Shown here: in pieces, positions 1 to 12,000 of the stretch | Numbering within the stretch: the first letter of the stretch is position 1 | Layout: the number at the start of each line of letters is the position of its first letter | From: Acanthosepion pharaonis | Taxonomy: Eukaryota > Mollusca > Cephalopoda > Sepiida > Sepiidae | Assembly: GCA_903632075.3 (NCBI GenBank) | Contig: CAHIKZ030000250.1 | Coordinates: 35,001 to 99,000 of the forward strand | Direction of reading: 5' to 3' | Length of the DNA: 64,000 bases | Program-made: the position numbers and the translations under genes | The notes under the pieces: generated by a model | Database searches by the model: none | What the model saw: the letters and a program-made list of their open reading frames with translations, nothing else | Told to the model about the DNA's origin: nothing

Positions 1-395
1 AAACGTCATAAATGTGCCTTTCGTCAATCGTCAAGCGACGCGAAAGGTTATGACCTGCTTTGTTTTATTTTCAAATTACATTTTTTCGGCGCAGAAGCTA
101 AGTTAAGCTTGGTTCAAAATATTTTAAATAAACAGTATAATTTCTGTTTATTAAAATCAGTTTTGAAAAAAATGATTGAAATGATTGATTATCTGTCATT
201 TTTTTGACAAAAAAAAAAAAAAAAAAATGTTTAACGAAAATTTTAGACGTGCTAGGAAAGATTAAAAAATATAAAAAGAATACCCCCCCAAAAAATTGAT
301 CTTTCCTCTTTAATAATAATATGAACATTAGACGGTAAAATTTTATTTTCGTCATGTTCGGGTTTTTTTTCATGATGCTATGCTCTTTTGTATAC
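1..395 (+). repeat. R1 dispersed repeat, partial copy at window edge
   Basis: This stretch shares long collinear similarity with 39862-40262 (same strand) and 60420-60830 (opposite strand). Shared blocks include 'tgctttgttttattttcaaa' and the block around 'gatctttcctctt' followed by AATAATA. I see no convincing open reading frame; the reading frames here are products of low-complexity sequence. The element type is unknown. It is cut by the left window edge. Confidence 0.7.
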
Positions 396-619
396 ATTTT
401 CGTGGGTGAGTTGTCCCCCTTTCATTCTCACGATGTGTCTTAATCGCGTTTTCAAATTGATGGTTAAAAAACAATTGTTTTTCCCCCATTTTCGGCGCCA
501 TTAGAACCATCACAAGGTAATTTTATGTAGTCCTGTGATGTTTTGTTGAAATCGGCTAAAAAAATGTAGGATATTCGATCCAATATATAAACGTTACAGA
601 CACACAATCTGCGTTTTAT

Positions 620-621
<2 letters not shown>

Positions 622-666
<45 letters not shown>
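622..666. repeat. (TA)n microsatellite
   Basis: Uninterrupted TA dinucleotide run followed by a short CA run. The small open reading frame across it, with alternating Tyr-Ile, is a product of the repeat. Confidence 0.95.
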
Positions 667-672
<6 letters not shown>

Positions 673-1549
673 CACACACACAATTTCGGATTCATACAGA
701 ATAATTATATAAGTAACTTACAATACCATTATTTATCATTCATTATATTACTTATATTGCAAGGTAAACTGTCAACTATGTCTACAGTCAACCGTAAGTT
801 CATTTCTTTGGTTTAAGATTAATCCTGTCTTTAAATCTAATAATTTTCGATTTTTCGTTTAGACAAAAATAACCTGGTGCGTATAGAGATTTACAAGTTC
901 GAGCCTTCCTGGCTAGTTTCCTTTTACTTGTTAAGAGTTTTGTTTTTCTTTTTTAAATTCCCACATTACTTAGACGACGAAGTACTATTTCTATAATTAA
1001 TATTTTTGAGGGATAATATATGTTGAGACCGTCTGGTTTTAAGAGTTTTTAGTGCTTCCTATGTAATATTTTTAATACTCTAGAAATGTTACTAAAATAA
1101 ACAAGGGAACTAGCTAAGCAATTATTTTGTAGGGAGCAATCATTTAAATTCTTCTGCTGCTATTAGTATTATAATTATCGTTTTCTGCACCATTGCTATA
1201 CAACTTGCTTTTCAAGTTTCTATATTTGTTGAAGACATTGTGTTTTTTAATGATTTTCTGAAGGTTGTTCGCGCAACAATAGCATAATTTAAGTATTTTG
1301 TTTATTATTTTGCTAAGCGAATTTATATTGGGAAAATGTTTATTAATAAGGTTAAAAATTTGGGCTCTAGTTTAGTTTTAACCATTGGGTTAATAAGGTG
1401 CGTAAACCAAATGATTCTCCCTGTACTTAGAAATAGTGGTTATAAACGTACTAAGTGTAGACTTGTAAAATTCACTATGCTTATCAAGGACCTCTTTGCT
1501 ACAAGAGTTTGTGCTGATGTGTTTAATAACTGACGTAGGATGGTTAGAA

Positions 1550-1555
<6 letters not shown>
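667..1555. other. No recognisable gene
   Basis: AT-rich DNA downstream of the last Cdc20-family exon seen. I looked for a minus-strand exon continuing the WD40 propeller, such as an Ala-Asp-Glu..Leu-Arg-Leu-Trp motif next to an acceptor, and found none. Confidence 0.5.

Positions 1556-1595
<40 letters not shown>
1556..1595. repeat. (TA)n microsatellite
   Basis: Run of TA dinucleotides preceded by a short TG run. Confidence 0.95.
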
Positions 1596-1599
<4 letters not shown>

Positions 1600-1708
1600 C
1601 ACGACTTAACCTTCATAAAAATTTATTGTTTATAAACAAATCATCGATCTTTCCCGAGCGTTCACATCCGCTCACGAAATGTTCCTTATTTGGACTTTGC
1701 TAACTAGA

Positions 1709-1785
1709 CGCTTCTCTGTAACTGAGTGGTAGAGCACGTCAGATCAACTGACGGTTCCGTATAGGACACCGATTCCATTCCTGTT
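1709..1785 (+). pseudogene. tRNA-like sequence (tRNA relic or SINE head)
   Basis: An A-box-like block 'taactgagtggtagagcac' is followed by a stem-loop cgtca/tgacg with a 7-nt loop, then a B-box-like 'gattccattcc'. The loop has A where tRNAs have U33, and I cannot pair acceptor or T stems, so this is not a working tRNA. A tRNA pseudogene or the head of a tRNA-derived SINE fits best. Confidence 0.4.
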
Positions 1786-1944
1786 ATAGTATTTTATATT
1801 TTCTACGAAAGTTCTTTAACATTCATGTAGGTAAATGTCATTAATACTGTTTATTTAGGAAAAAAAAAAGACAACTGGGCTTTTACTTAAATAGTATCTA
1901 TTAAAATAAACAAAATATATATTATTTAACTATTGGATTTAATA

Positions 1945-1948
<4 letters not shown>

Positions 1949-1998
<50 letters not shown>
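1949..1998. repeat. (TA)n microsatellite, Tc1 insertion site
   Basis: Long TA run abutting the left terminus of the Tc1-like element. The run resumes directly after the element at 3471, so the element landed inside a microsatellite, as expected for a family that targets TA. Confidence 0.9.
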
Positions 1999-1999
<1 letters not shown>

Positions 2000-2001
2000 T
2001 A

Positions 2002-3469
2002 GCGTCCAAAACTAAGGGACAAAATTTTAAAACCCAATATTTGTTAGAAATAACTGTGAAAAGCTGAAATTTTGCCAACTGGTAGTCGTTATCATCCATA
2101 ATAACATACTAAAATTTGAATCATTTGCAAGGGATAGAAGAAGAATTTTAACAATTATTTATTTTCAAATTTGGAACGTCCAAAAGTAAGGGACAAAATT
2201 GAGAAAAACAATGTAAACGGCAAAAAAAAAAAAAAAAAAAAAAAAAAGAAAAAATGTACAATCAATATTTAGTAAATGAGCCCTTGCTCTCAATGACAGC
2301 TGCACATCTTCGACTACAAGAACGAATCAGTTCTTGACAATCCTCGATACTAATTTTAGACCATTCTTCTTGAAGATTCACCCACAAATCCTCCGTGTTA
2401 GTGGGATTTCTTTCCATAACGTTCACTCCTAAGGTCTTCCAAAGATTTTCTATTGGATTTAAGTCAGGACTTTGTGATGGCCAATCCATAATTTCCAAAT
2501 CTTGCATAAAGGTAGCCCTATCGAAACCTGAATTCTGTATGATTGGCACAACATGATCTTGAACAATGTTTTTATAGATCTGCGCGTTTACACGAGTTTG
2601 TAACCGGACAAGAGGCGTTGTACCTTGGCTAGAAAACAAGCCAAATACCATGACGCTTCCGCCCCAAAACTTGACAGTTTTCTTAGTACACTTTGCGCTT
2701 AATCTTTCACCAATACGTCTTTTTACATCGTTTTTTTCCATCATTTCCAAATAAATTAAACTTGCTTTCATCACTGAAAAATACTTTTGCCCAATTTTCA
2801 TATGTCCAAATTACATACCTGTTTGCAAACTAATCTCTTATTCTTCGAACTAACAAGTGGTTTCTTCCCTGGGGTTCGAAGAAACAGCCCTATTTCTTGC
2901 AGTCGTCTACAAACAACCCTTTTAATTTCTGTGCAAGACTTAAAACGGTCCTTTAATGACATACGCTGCATTATTCGATCTTCTCTTGCCGAAGTTTTGC
3001 GGGGTCTGCCGGTTTTAAAAGCACCAACTATTTGCCAGTATCATTGTAGGATTTAACAACCCTGCGTACAACACTCTTGGAACGTTTCACTTTCTCTGAA
3101 ATCTCTCTAATGGTGTGCTTTTCCCTGTGTAGCTTCACAATAGCTTGTCTCACAGAGTAATCAAGTTTTTGGCGTTTCGCCATGGTGCCGGCTGATGCAA
3201 CGTTTACAAATGACTAAGTAAGACTTATTCTTTAGAGGAAAGCAAAAAATTTGAATATAGCATACTGTTTACATTGTTTTTCCCTTACTTTTGGACGATC
3301 CTATTTTGAAAATAAATAAATAATTGTTATAATTCTTTTTCTATCCTTTGCAAAAGATTCAAATTTTACTATGTTATTATGGACTACCAGTTGTCAAAAT
3401 TTCAGCTTTTCACAGTTGTTATTTCTAACAAATATTAGGTTTTAAAATTTTGTCCCTTAGTTTTGGACG

Positions 3470-3470
<1 letters not shown>
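2002..3470 (-). mobile_element. Tc1-like DNA transposon, complete ends
   Basis: The 1469 bp element has inverted termini beginning GCGTCCAAAACTAAGGGAC and a TA target duplication at 2000-2001 and 3471-3472. The terminal inverted repeats run about 230 bp, and the 'gtccaaaa.taagggac' motif recurs at the inner end (near 2178 and about 3280-3300). Two direct repeats inside each long inverted repeat is the IR/DR layout of some Tc1-like elements. The transposase reads on the minus strand and is broken, so the element could move only with enzyme supplied in trans, if at all. Confidence 0.88.
2262..3183 (-). pseudogene. Tc1-like transposase, frameshifted and internally deleted
   Basis: The likely start is the ATG at 3181-3183, giving MAKRQKLDY and a helix-turn-helix region with 'REISEKVKRSKSVVRRVV'. 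Frameshifts follow. The first catalytic Asp lies in a 'FFSDESKFNL' block near 2770 but in a different frame from the downstream part. The second catalytic region ends at 'TFMQD' and jumps to 'LEIMDWPSQSPDLNPIENLW', leaving only about 17 residues between the second Asp and the Glu, where the DD34E family has about 34. The segment that should carry the Asn-Ala..His residues is gone. Family assignment is secure and loss of activity is very likely. Confidence 0.85.
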
Positions 3471-3518
<48 letters not shown>

Positions 3519-3520
3519 CG
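3471..3520. repeat. (TA)n microsatellite, right flank of Tc1 element
   Basis: Continuation of the TA tract interrupted by the Tc1-like element, ending in TACATA and GTGTGTG runs. Confidence 0.9.
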
Positions 3521-3700
3521 TGTGTGTGTGCGCCCCCGCGCTGTATTGAAGGATTTAGATTCACAGGCATTTAAAAAAAAAAAAAAAGATCCCACTTTAA
3601 TAACTCAATATCAACAAAAACGAATACTTCAAAGGATAAGTGTTTTCTCATTTTACACAAATTCAAGAAGTGTCTATGTAGTATTGCCTCAAATACTTAC

Positions 3701-3887
3701 CTAGGATTGTTCCTGTTGGACTGAGAGCCAAGTGCAGTGGTTGGCCATCGTGTTGACATAAAGCTCCTACTAAGTCAAGATTATCCAGACTTTCGTCTTT
3801 CCAAATAGCTATCTGATTTTTCATATTAGGACCAGCTAATCCCGTCACTAATTCTTTATATTCGGGTGACCAAATCATACTGCATAC
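3701..3887 (-). CDS. Cdc20-family gene, exon 7
   Basis: Residues 361-422 plus one base. VCSMIWSPEYKELVTGLAGP and NQIAIWKDESLDN match the penultimate blade, and LHLALSPTGTILG the start of the last. The donor GTAAGT at 3700-3695 shows that another exon must follow. The intron between exons 6 and 7 holds the mariner, 5S-like and foldback elements. Confidence 0.93.
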
Positions 3888-6800
3888 CTAAAACATAAAA
3901 TGAATTCAGTAATTCTACAAAACAAATTACACGAGCGGTATTGTTACTAAATGTAAACATAACTTTATTAGGAATGCAATGCTAACTCACAGCAAAAGAA
4001 ATAAATCAAAGAATAAATATGACAGCCTTGAACAATTAAGGAAAATGGTTAGTAAAAATAATTAAGATTAATAGTGGAGGTAAATTCCTATTAACAGCTG
4101 TCCATGATTAACAAAAAATTGAGGCAAGGATAAAAGTGGGTGTTGTAACTTAATTTTGGTGTGCCGGTTTCAAATCCTATATCCATTTTCATTCGTCATC
4201 TGATTTGAGATACAGGTATACATATAGAACGAAACCCCCAAAGATATAAAGTTTTCAAAAATACGAGGGTCGACTGAAAAATTCATAGGGTGACCAAGAT
4301 ACTCTCATAGAATATGACCAAATGAGGTTTATTTCTCTTCGCGGTCTACATAATCCGTGTTACAGTTCTTGGATTCCATTCGTCAAATAGCGTGTTAGTC
4401 AAAAGTCATATGACGTCATCACTGCGATACTGGTTCACACTAGTGTTTTTTCATGTTGGAAATAGATAATAGATGGGTGAAATCAGAAGAATAGAGAGGA
4501 TGATCAACAATGCCACAGTCACGCACATCAGCCAATTTAAATCAAGGACTTGTATGCTGGAGCATTGTCCTGATGAAATAAGACGACTTTCAGTTTCCTG
4601 TGCGTTTGGTTTCGATAGCTTTTGCTTTTTTTTCCTTAGCAAGTTAGCATAGTACTCTCCATTGATGGTGTTAGACGTTCTGAAGATTGCCTTTTGCATA
4701 CCAAAGCCTTCACCTTCTCTGCAAATGAAACGACCTTAGCCTTCTTTGGAACAGGAAAGTAGGGGTGTTTCCACTGCACGGATTATCTGTGACTGGCTCA
4801 GAGATGAACCAAAAGCTCATCCTGGTTTAGGAAACGTTCAAAGAAACCAGATAGATTTGCTCCAAACAAGGTCAAACTCTTAGGGACATGTTAATGTCAT
4901 TGGCTATTTCATTTATAATCCATCACCATCTATGTTGCACACAAGTTTATATTATATTCAATACAGAGGATGCATCAACAAGGTTGATTCATTCTTTAAC
5001 ATGGTTATTTCACGACAATTGCTCCTGAGAACTGCTACTTTGAATACAAAATTGGAGATCAGGCGCCTTACGGCCGCATCACGTTGAAACACTGGTTCCT
5101 AAACGATTCACCGAAATTAACCAACGTCGAACCTAGTCAGTACCTAGATCGGTGACCACTTGAGAATACCAGGTGCTGTAAGTTTGAATGTATGGGTAGT
5201 GTAATGGATAATGGCTCGGAATTGTTAATCGGAGAGCGGAGTTCTAATTCCCGCTGTGTTGGTTACAGTCACTAACGCGCAATACACAAGGTATGAATCT
5301 ACTTCAGTTCACAATTATGCGTGAATTAAAGAAACATTTATCAGTAAACAATTATCCCCAGAAACAAAATTCTTACAATCTAAATATTTTCTGGCTTTAA
5401 GTAACCTGCGAATGTGGTGATAAGCCATAAAAAATTCAGAGTCCCGTTACAGACTAAATGCATGGTGTAATTTCAAGAAATTAGCTTTTCAACTTTGCTG
5501 TCTCAATGTCCAAAGCTATGCAGATGATTATTTTTGTTTAAATGTAACTAGTTAATATCTCTTCCAGAAAAAAAAATCAACTATCCCAACTTTTCCTCAG
5601 CTATGAAAGCTGTTCCTTCAGATTGTCTCCTCATCCTTAACCCCCCCCCCCCAGCAAATAAGGATCTTCCTTCATCCGATGAGGAAATCACCTCAGGAGG
5701 AGGATCAAAGTCGGACTCTTCTGATGACAATATATGTTTATTTAGGTGCGAGTGGCAGTGAGTCGCATTGGATCACCCAAGAAGACTCGAATGATTGTTC
5801 GCGATTTTATATACTTTTACAATAATGAAATTATACAAATTACAATATAGACCTTATGTGCCTCGAACTATCAAGGCACTATCAGTTGTTTGAAAAATAC
5901 AAATCAGTCTTCTTAGAAAAGAGTTTATGTAATGCAAAGGTTTCTTTAAAGGAATTAACAACTTTCTTTTAGTGGTTGCTCTATAAAAAGGGTTGTTTAT
6001 ATAAATCAATTTCTTAGCAACAAAAGAAATTTACTTCGCGAGGTTCACAATTGAAAAGGCAGAAGTTGAAAGTTCGAAGTGATAGTAGGTAGAAATAATT
6101 TACCTACCTCCGGCTAAGGTGCTTTTCCATGTCCTTTTGACAAATACAAATTTTGGAGATAGTTTGCCAACACTGAGAAAACCGATCACAGATTTATAAA
6201 AGACATTTGAATTAAAAAAATCATGACTATATACTAGAAAACTCAGGTTAGAAAAAATACGTTCGCATATCAAACTTTAGAAGATTCTTTTCTCCCTATT
6301 TAGAAACAACCGTAGTGTACAAACCAAAATGGCCACTCCTTTCTACCTTCGCAATAACAAAAAAAAAAAAAAAAAAAAAATGACGGTTTAAATATTTTAC
6401 AGGATGCCCTCTGCTTTGATATTGCCAAACCAGACAAATTTTAATTGAAAACGAGCGCGGTTTGATTGAATAGCGAGTTTCGATTAACCAATCGTGATAA
6501 AAGTATAGTTCACTTAAGGAGTTGATTTTGATCCAGGTACCTGCTTTATAAGTGGGGGAAATTGATTACGACGCCAGAAAGCAGAAAACCACAAACTGGC
6601 AAAAAGAACCGACTGTCTCAGCTTGTAAAATCCGCTGCTGCGGAGAAAAGAAATAGACCACCCTGGCAAGAGAGCTGTAAGCTAGGAAGAGAGGTTACTA
6701 CTCTTATTAAAGAAAAAGAATCGTTTAAATTTGATATGCGAATATCCTTTCTAAACATCACATACGAGTGACTTATATAAAGTTACGAGTTTTTCTTATT

Positions 6801-9032
6801 CGAATGCTTTGTCAAAAAAGCATTTTCTCCTGAGGGTAGGTCAATCTTTTCTAACAGTCACTTCGCAGTTAAACATTCGACACTTGTGAATTGTGAACTT
6901 TTGACTAAATTTTAGCTCCTAAGAAGTTTATTTCTATGAATTGTTGCTCGAATAAGAAAGTTGCTAAAATTCCTTTAAAGGAAATTATTTGCTTTACATG
7001 AACTGTTTTCTAAGAGAACACGGATTCGAATTTTCCAAGAACTGTTAACATGCCTTGGTAGTTTTGAGGCACACAAGGGAAATTTTTTGCAAGGCCTAGA
7101 TTGTATTTTGTATAAGTATCACCATTCTATTCAATGTATGTTTCTTGACAAATTTTTTTGTAAGTTTTTTTTTTTTCGTGAGCGTCTGTAAAAAGGATAA
7201 GACATTGGAATACTATTTCTTCTTAACCTGAAACTGATCGAAATATAACTGAGCAAAATTGACAATGCTGCAAGAATTTAAAATTCAGCTTTATAAATTT
7301 TATGCCGCCGCAAACCACTTAGTAAAAGCGTGTTATAAGCGGCAAAACCAACGTGTCGCTTGGATTTCTAAAAGTGGAAAAAAAACTAACCTATGATGTG
7401 AACCATACTCATTGACGTAAGCATGACAACACATAGACGCTCAAAGATTTGCAATGAGTATCATCAGTTGTCAGAGGGTGGAGGAAAAAGGCCACGCAAG
7501 ATTAAATTATCACGTTATCTCGCTGTATTCATTTTTGTTTTCTAGAGTTGGCCACTTTAAATAATAAACAATGAATAATAAATAAATAATAATAATAATG
7601 GTGATAGGAAATACTAATGGTCTGTTCAAAATATTTTAATTCTTACCTTAGAATTAATTTTTGTTTGACTCAGCAATTTAGCAGTGGAAGCGTGCCAAAT
7701 TTTTATTGAGCCGTCTTCATCGTAACCGCCAGTGGCTATGACATTTGAACGCCAAGGACACCAGGTCAGGGCCTAATAAATATTTTTCAATTTCGAACTG
7801 AATTAGGCCAAAACAAAATTAGCATACAAATTTATAAAAACTAACATCTGAATAGTCGGAAGAGATTAGGTTTTAAAGCAATTTTTTCATTGAGGGTTGG
7901 TCAACATTGTGTGTTAAGTGAAGATGAGCCATAGGGCCTAAAAGTAAAAACCTTATTCCATGTGCGTGAAACTTAGCAAAATCATTTTTTCAAGTTTAAA
8001 AGTTAATTTTATAATTACTCGTATGGTTGTACTTCTGCAGAATAAGCTCTGTAATACGTATTAGGCACGGCAAAAACTAATTGATTTTGTTCCTCACTGG
8101 ATCTCACACTTTTTATGCCAGTATTGTAATACTAAGCTTAATATTTTTCAGCAAATTCATTTTTTCTGTTCATTATAAATATTGATTTATAAATTTCCAA
8201 TATTAATCCAATTTACAAGGTTTTAGAAATATTAAAAGATCATAAAAATGAGATACTTAAGATTTGCTTTTACTACACCTACAAAAATTAACAGTAACAG
8301 TTTTTTGGGTTTTTTCTTTTTTTTTTCCATCGTTTCAATTTTAAGAAATTCTTAAGGAGTTTACGTCAGGCTATAACACTTATGACAACATTTGTCACTT
8401 TACTTACCATATAAACTACTAAATTCCCATGCTTCCAAAATCCCAGAGATAACAAATCTTACGAACTAAGTAACGTCCCTCTTAATCTTTAAAATTTATA
8501 ATTTGTAAAAGACAAACCTTTGTAATTCCGTGGGCTTCAATCTTGTTACATTTCGCTAGTTTCCGAATGTCCCAGATATTAACAACACCATCACTCCCAC
8601 CACTTGCCAGATAATTATGAAGAGAAAACTTAAGACTGAACATAGATCGATGTCGACCAATGTATGTCACATGTTCAGTTGGTTGACGCTCATCGTGCAA
8701 ACAGATATTTCCAGCAACAGAACCACTAAAATAATTAAGGAGATTTATTGACAGATTTCTTAAAATTCAAACTTATACTATTTGGAAATGTCAAAATTAC
8801 GACTAATTCATAATTAAAGATGATACCGAACTCATAATTACATGAATAATTTCAACATAAAATAAAATTAGAAATTTACACTGTCAAACGCAAAGCTTTG
8901 TATTTTTTATCTCTACAAGTTAAAATTTTAAAGATTTTTTATAAAATTCATCAGTATTCCCGAGATAGAACCGTATTCATTTCATGGAGGGGGGGTAAAA
9001 ATAATACAGTGAGGTGAAACAAGTATTTGGAC

Positions 9033-9067
<35 letters not shown>

Positions 9068-12000
9068 TTAGAATAATATTGAAAGAAAAGCATTGTCTAA
9101 AGCTCACAATATATTCGTAGAACAATTATAAATGCAAATAAAAAGCAAAAATAAATTATTTGACATATTTTATATACAAATTATTAAAACAGGTAGTGAA
9201 AAAAGTATTTGGACATTTCCGAAATTATGTTTAAAATTAATGTTTTCATGCTCGAATGTGTTAGAATTTTATGGAATCGTCTAGAACGTGCATTACTTAA
9301 AGGTGTTAGCTATCTTGATGGTCAGTTCATCCCAAGACGTCGCACTAACAGTACTACAGGATGCTAAAGCAAAGAGCTGTCGAAAGATCGAATTATTTCT
9401 GCACATAAGAAAAAAAAAGCTATCGTAAGATTTCTAAAGACCTATGTTTACCTGTGAGCATTGTTGGGTACATAATTAAGAAATGGAAAGCCTTCGGTAC
9501 TCATGAAAATATGCCAAGAACAGATGCACCGCGCAAAATATCACAAGTGTTCACGGAAAATAGTACGGCGAGTAAAAAAATGACCCTTTTGTGACTCGGA
9601 GAGAACTTCAAAAAGATCTCAGCAATGCAGGAACTCACGTATGCAAGAGGACCAGAAGTTAGTTCTGAACTTCACCGACAACAATTAAAATCTCGCTCTA
9701 CTTGCAAAACCCTATTGCTAAAAAAAAAAAAAAAAAAAAGTCACTTAAAATCCAGACTTGAATTTGCCAAAACTAATTTACAAAAGCATGATGACTATTA
9801 TAATAAGCAAATTTTATGGTCTGGTGAAAGCAAAATTGAACTTTATGGCCACAACGATGCTACCCATGTTTGGAGAAAGGATGGAACAGCCTTCAATCAA
9901 AAGAACATCATCCCCACTGTGAAGCACGAAGGCGATAGCATTATGGTTTGGGGATGCTTTGCATATAATAGTACGGGACAACTGAAAATTATTGAGGGCA
10001 CAATGAATACAGCCAAATATATTCAGACTTTAGAAGATTGCATGCAGTCATCAGTTGAGAAATTAGAACTTGGACAGGAATGGGTTTTTCAACAGGACAA
10101 TGATGCGAAACATACAGCCAAAACAACACGTGCATGGCTTCAAAACAATAACATCAACGTGTTGACATGGCTCAGCCAATCGCCGGACATGAATCCAATA
10201 GAGAATCTTTGGAGAACACTGAAGAATCAGATTCGTGAAAGGCGACCAAAGAACATCAGTGAATTGAAAGTTTTTGCAGAAGAAGAGTGGACGAAAATTC
10301 CCACCAAATCATGCCAGGCGCTTGTAGAGAGCTACAGGAACAGACAGAGCTGTGGTTGCAAATGATGGAGGACCAACTAAATATTAAACACATTTAAAGC
10401 ATAATTTATATTCTGTCCAAATACTTTTTTCACTACCTGTTTTAATAATTTGTATATAAAATATATATACGTGTCAAATATTTTTGCTTATTTGCATTTA
10501 TAATTATTTTAATATATTGCGAGCTTTAGACAATGCTTTTCTTTCAATATACGATTCTAAATCCATTTTTTTTTTTTTTACTGTCCAAATACTTGTTTCA
10601 CCTCACTGTATGTATAACCATTTTATTGACTGCATTGTTTGATCAACTTTATTACAAAATTAAAATCTTATCAAGCTAAGATTATCCTGGGCGATACTGG
10701 AAGATATTACCATGAAAATCATTATGACAATGAATTTCACGTATTCAGAGTTTTGTCTACTTGCGTTCTATGCTAATAAATGTGGAGGGCTTACGCGACA
10801 AGGACAATGATTTTGAAGATTTGTATAGTAATACGTATTTTTTTCCTTTTATACAAAGATATTTATTTGAATTTCGAATAATTTGGAACAAGGGAAAGTT
10901 TTGCGTACAACATCAGCTTATTTTCAGATCAAACTTTCCTTTTCGGAATCTCCAGTTATGGTACTGCTTTTCATTGAAAAACAGTTTTATTTTGGTTCTA
11001 TGCTTAAAATAAAAGCCATCAAGTTTTCTTTATTTAAAAATGAACCAACAGAAAACGTTTAGAAAATATTAATTTCGTAAATGTGAAGATTTTTTACATG
11101 CGCTACAATCGCCTTGATTATCAAATGCGGAGACGTTACCGAGAAGATTGGTAAAATAAGTTATTTTTCTCGTTAAATGGCACTTAACTATGTAAATGCC
11201 TAAAATCGGTAGTCAAAATGTCGCATTGAGTTTAAACCCTTCAAATCAAAGTTACATTTGTGCGAAACCTTAAAATTATAATTTTCCGGATATATGTAGT
11301 TATTAAGAATAAAGTTAGTGGTGTAGTCGTAGGAATTCTATTAAGAATAAAGTTAGAGTGGTTACGACTGTGTAGCGTAACGTTATCGGTGCAGAAAAGG
11401 GAATAGACAAGCCGATTCTCAGAGTTCCGACCCCGTCTGCAGAGTTCACTTCCGCACTAAGGCCCTTGATAAAGACTCGACTCCACGACTTCTCTCCTAG
11501 CTATGAGATAAATAGACGGAAGGGATGGGCACTATGTATAACCTTGGGCAGCAGCTTATATAAAAGAATGTTTACCCATTCAAAACCATGGAGAAGCCAA
11601 CTGTCTCGTGCCATAGCAATTTGCAACATGCTCGCCTATGTCCTGAGGGAACATATCTAGTGGATAATTTTTAAATTCTATTAGTATTTCCAATATTTAA
11701 TTGGGAGTATCAAAATCGTACGAAAATTGTATGAACATAGTGTTTCAGTTTATGACCATCTCTATGCGATGCGTTTACCGAAAACGATGGTTTCGCATCT
11801 GCTTACGTTTCTTTAAAACACAGAAGATAGTCATGTATTTCATTATGTAGCAAGATTTTTAACGCTCTTATTATTCCACAGTATTGTTACTTTGAATGCA
11901 AAGACAAATTTTGACGTAAAATTAAAGTGAAATATATTGCACCCTTTAATAGCATTAAAACGCTCTTTATCGGTTTCAAATAATACATTTCTTGTATAAA

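Noticed and set aside
1709..1785. Possible functional tRNA gene.
   Set aside because: No acceptor or T stem can be paired and position 33 is A, so it is listed only as a tRNA-like relic.
5065..5184. Functional 5S rRNA gene.
   Set aside because: Many substitutions, single copy, intronic, with no tandem repeat of spacer and gene; a retroposed or pseudogene origin fits better.
5645..5745. Plus-strand reading PANKDLPSSDEEITSGGG looked like an acidic host exon.
   Set aside because: Short, preceded by a C homopolymer, no convincing splice sites and no recognisable protein; it lies inside an intron of the opposite-strand gene.
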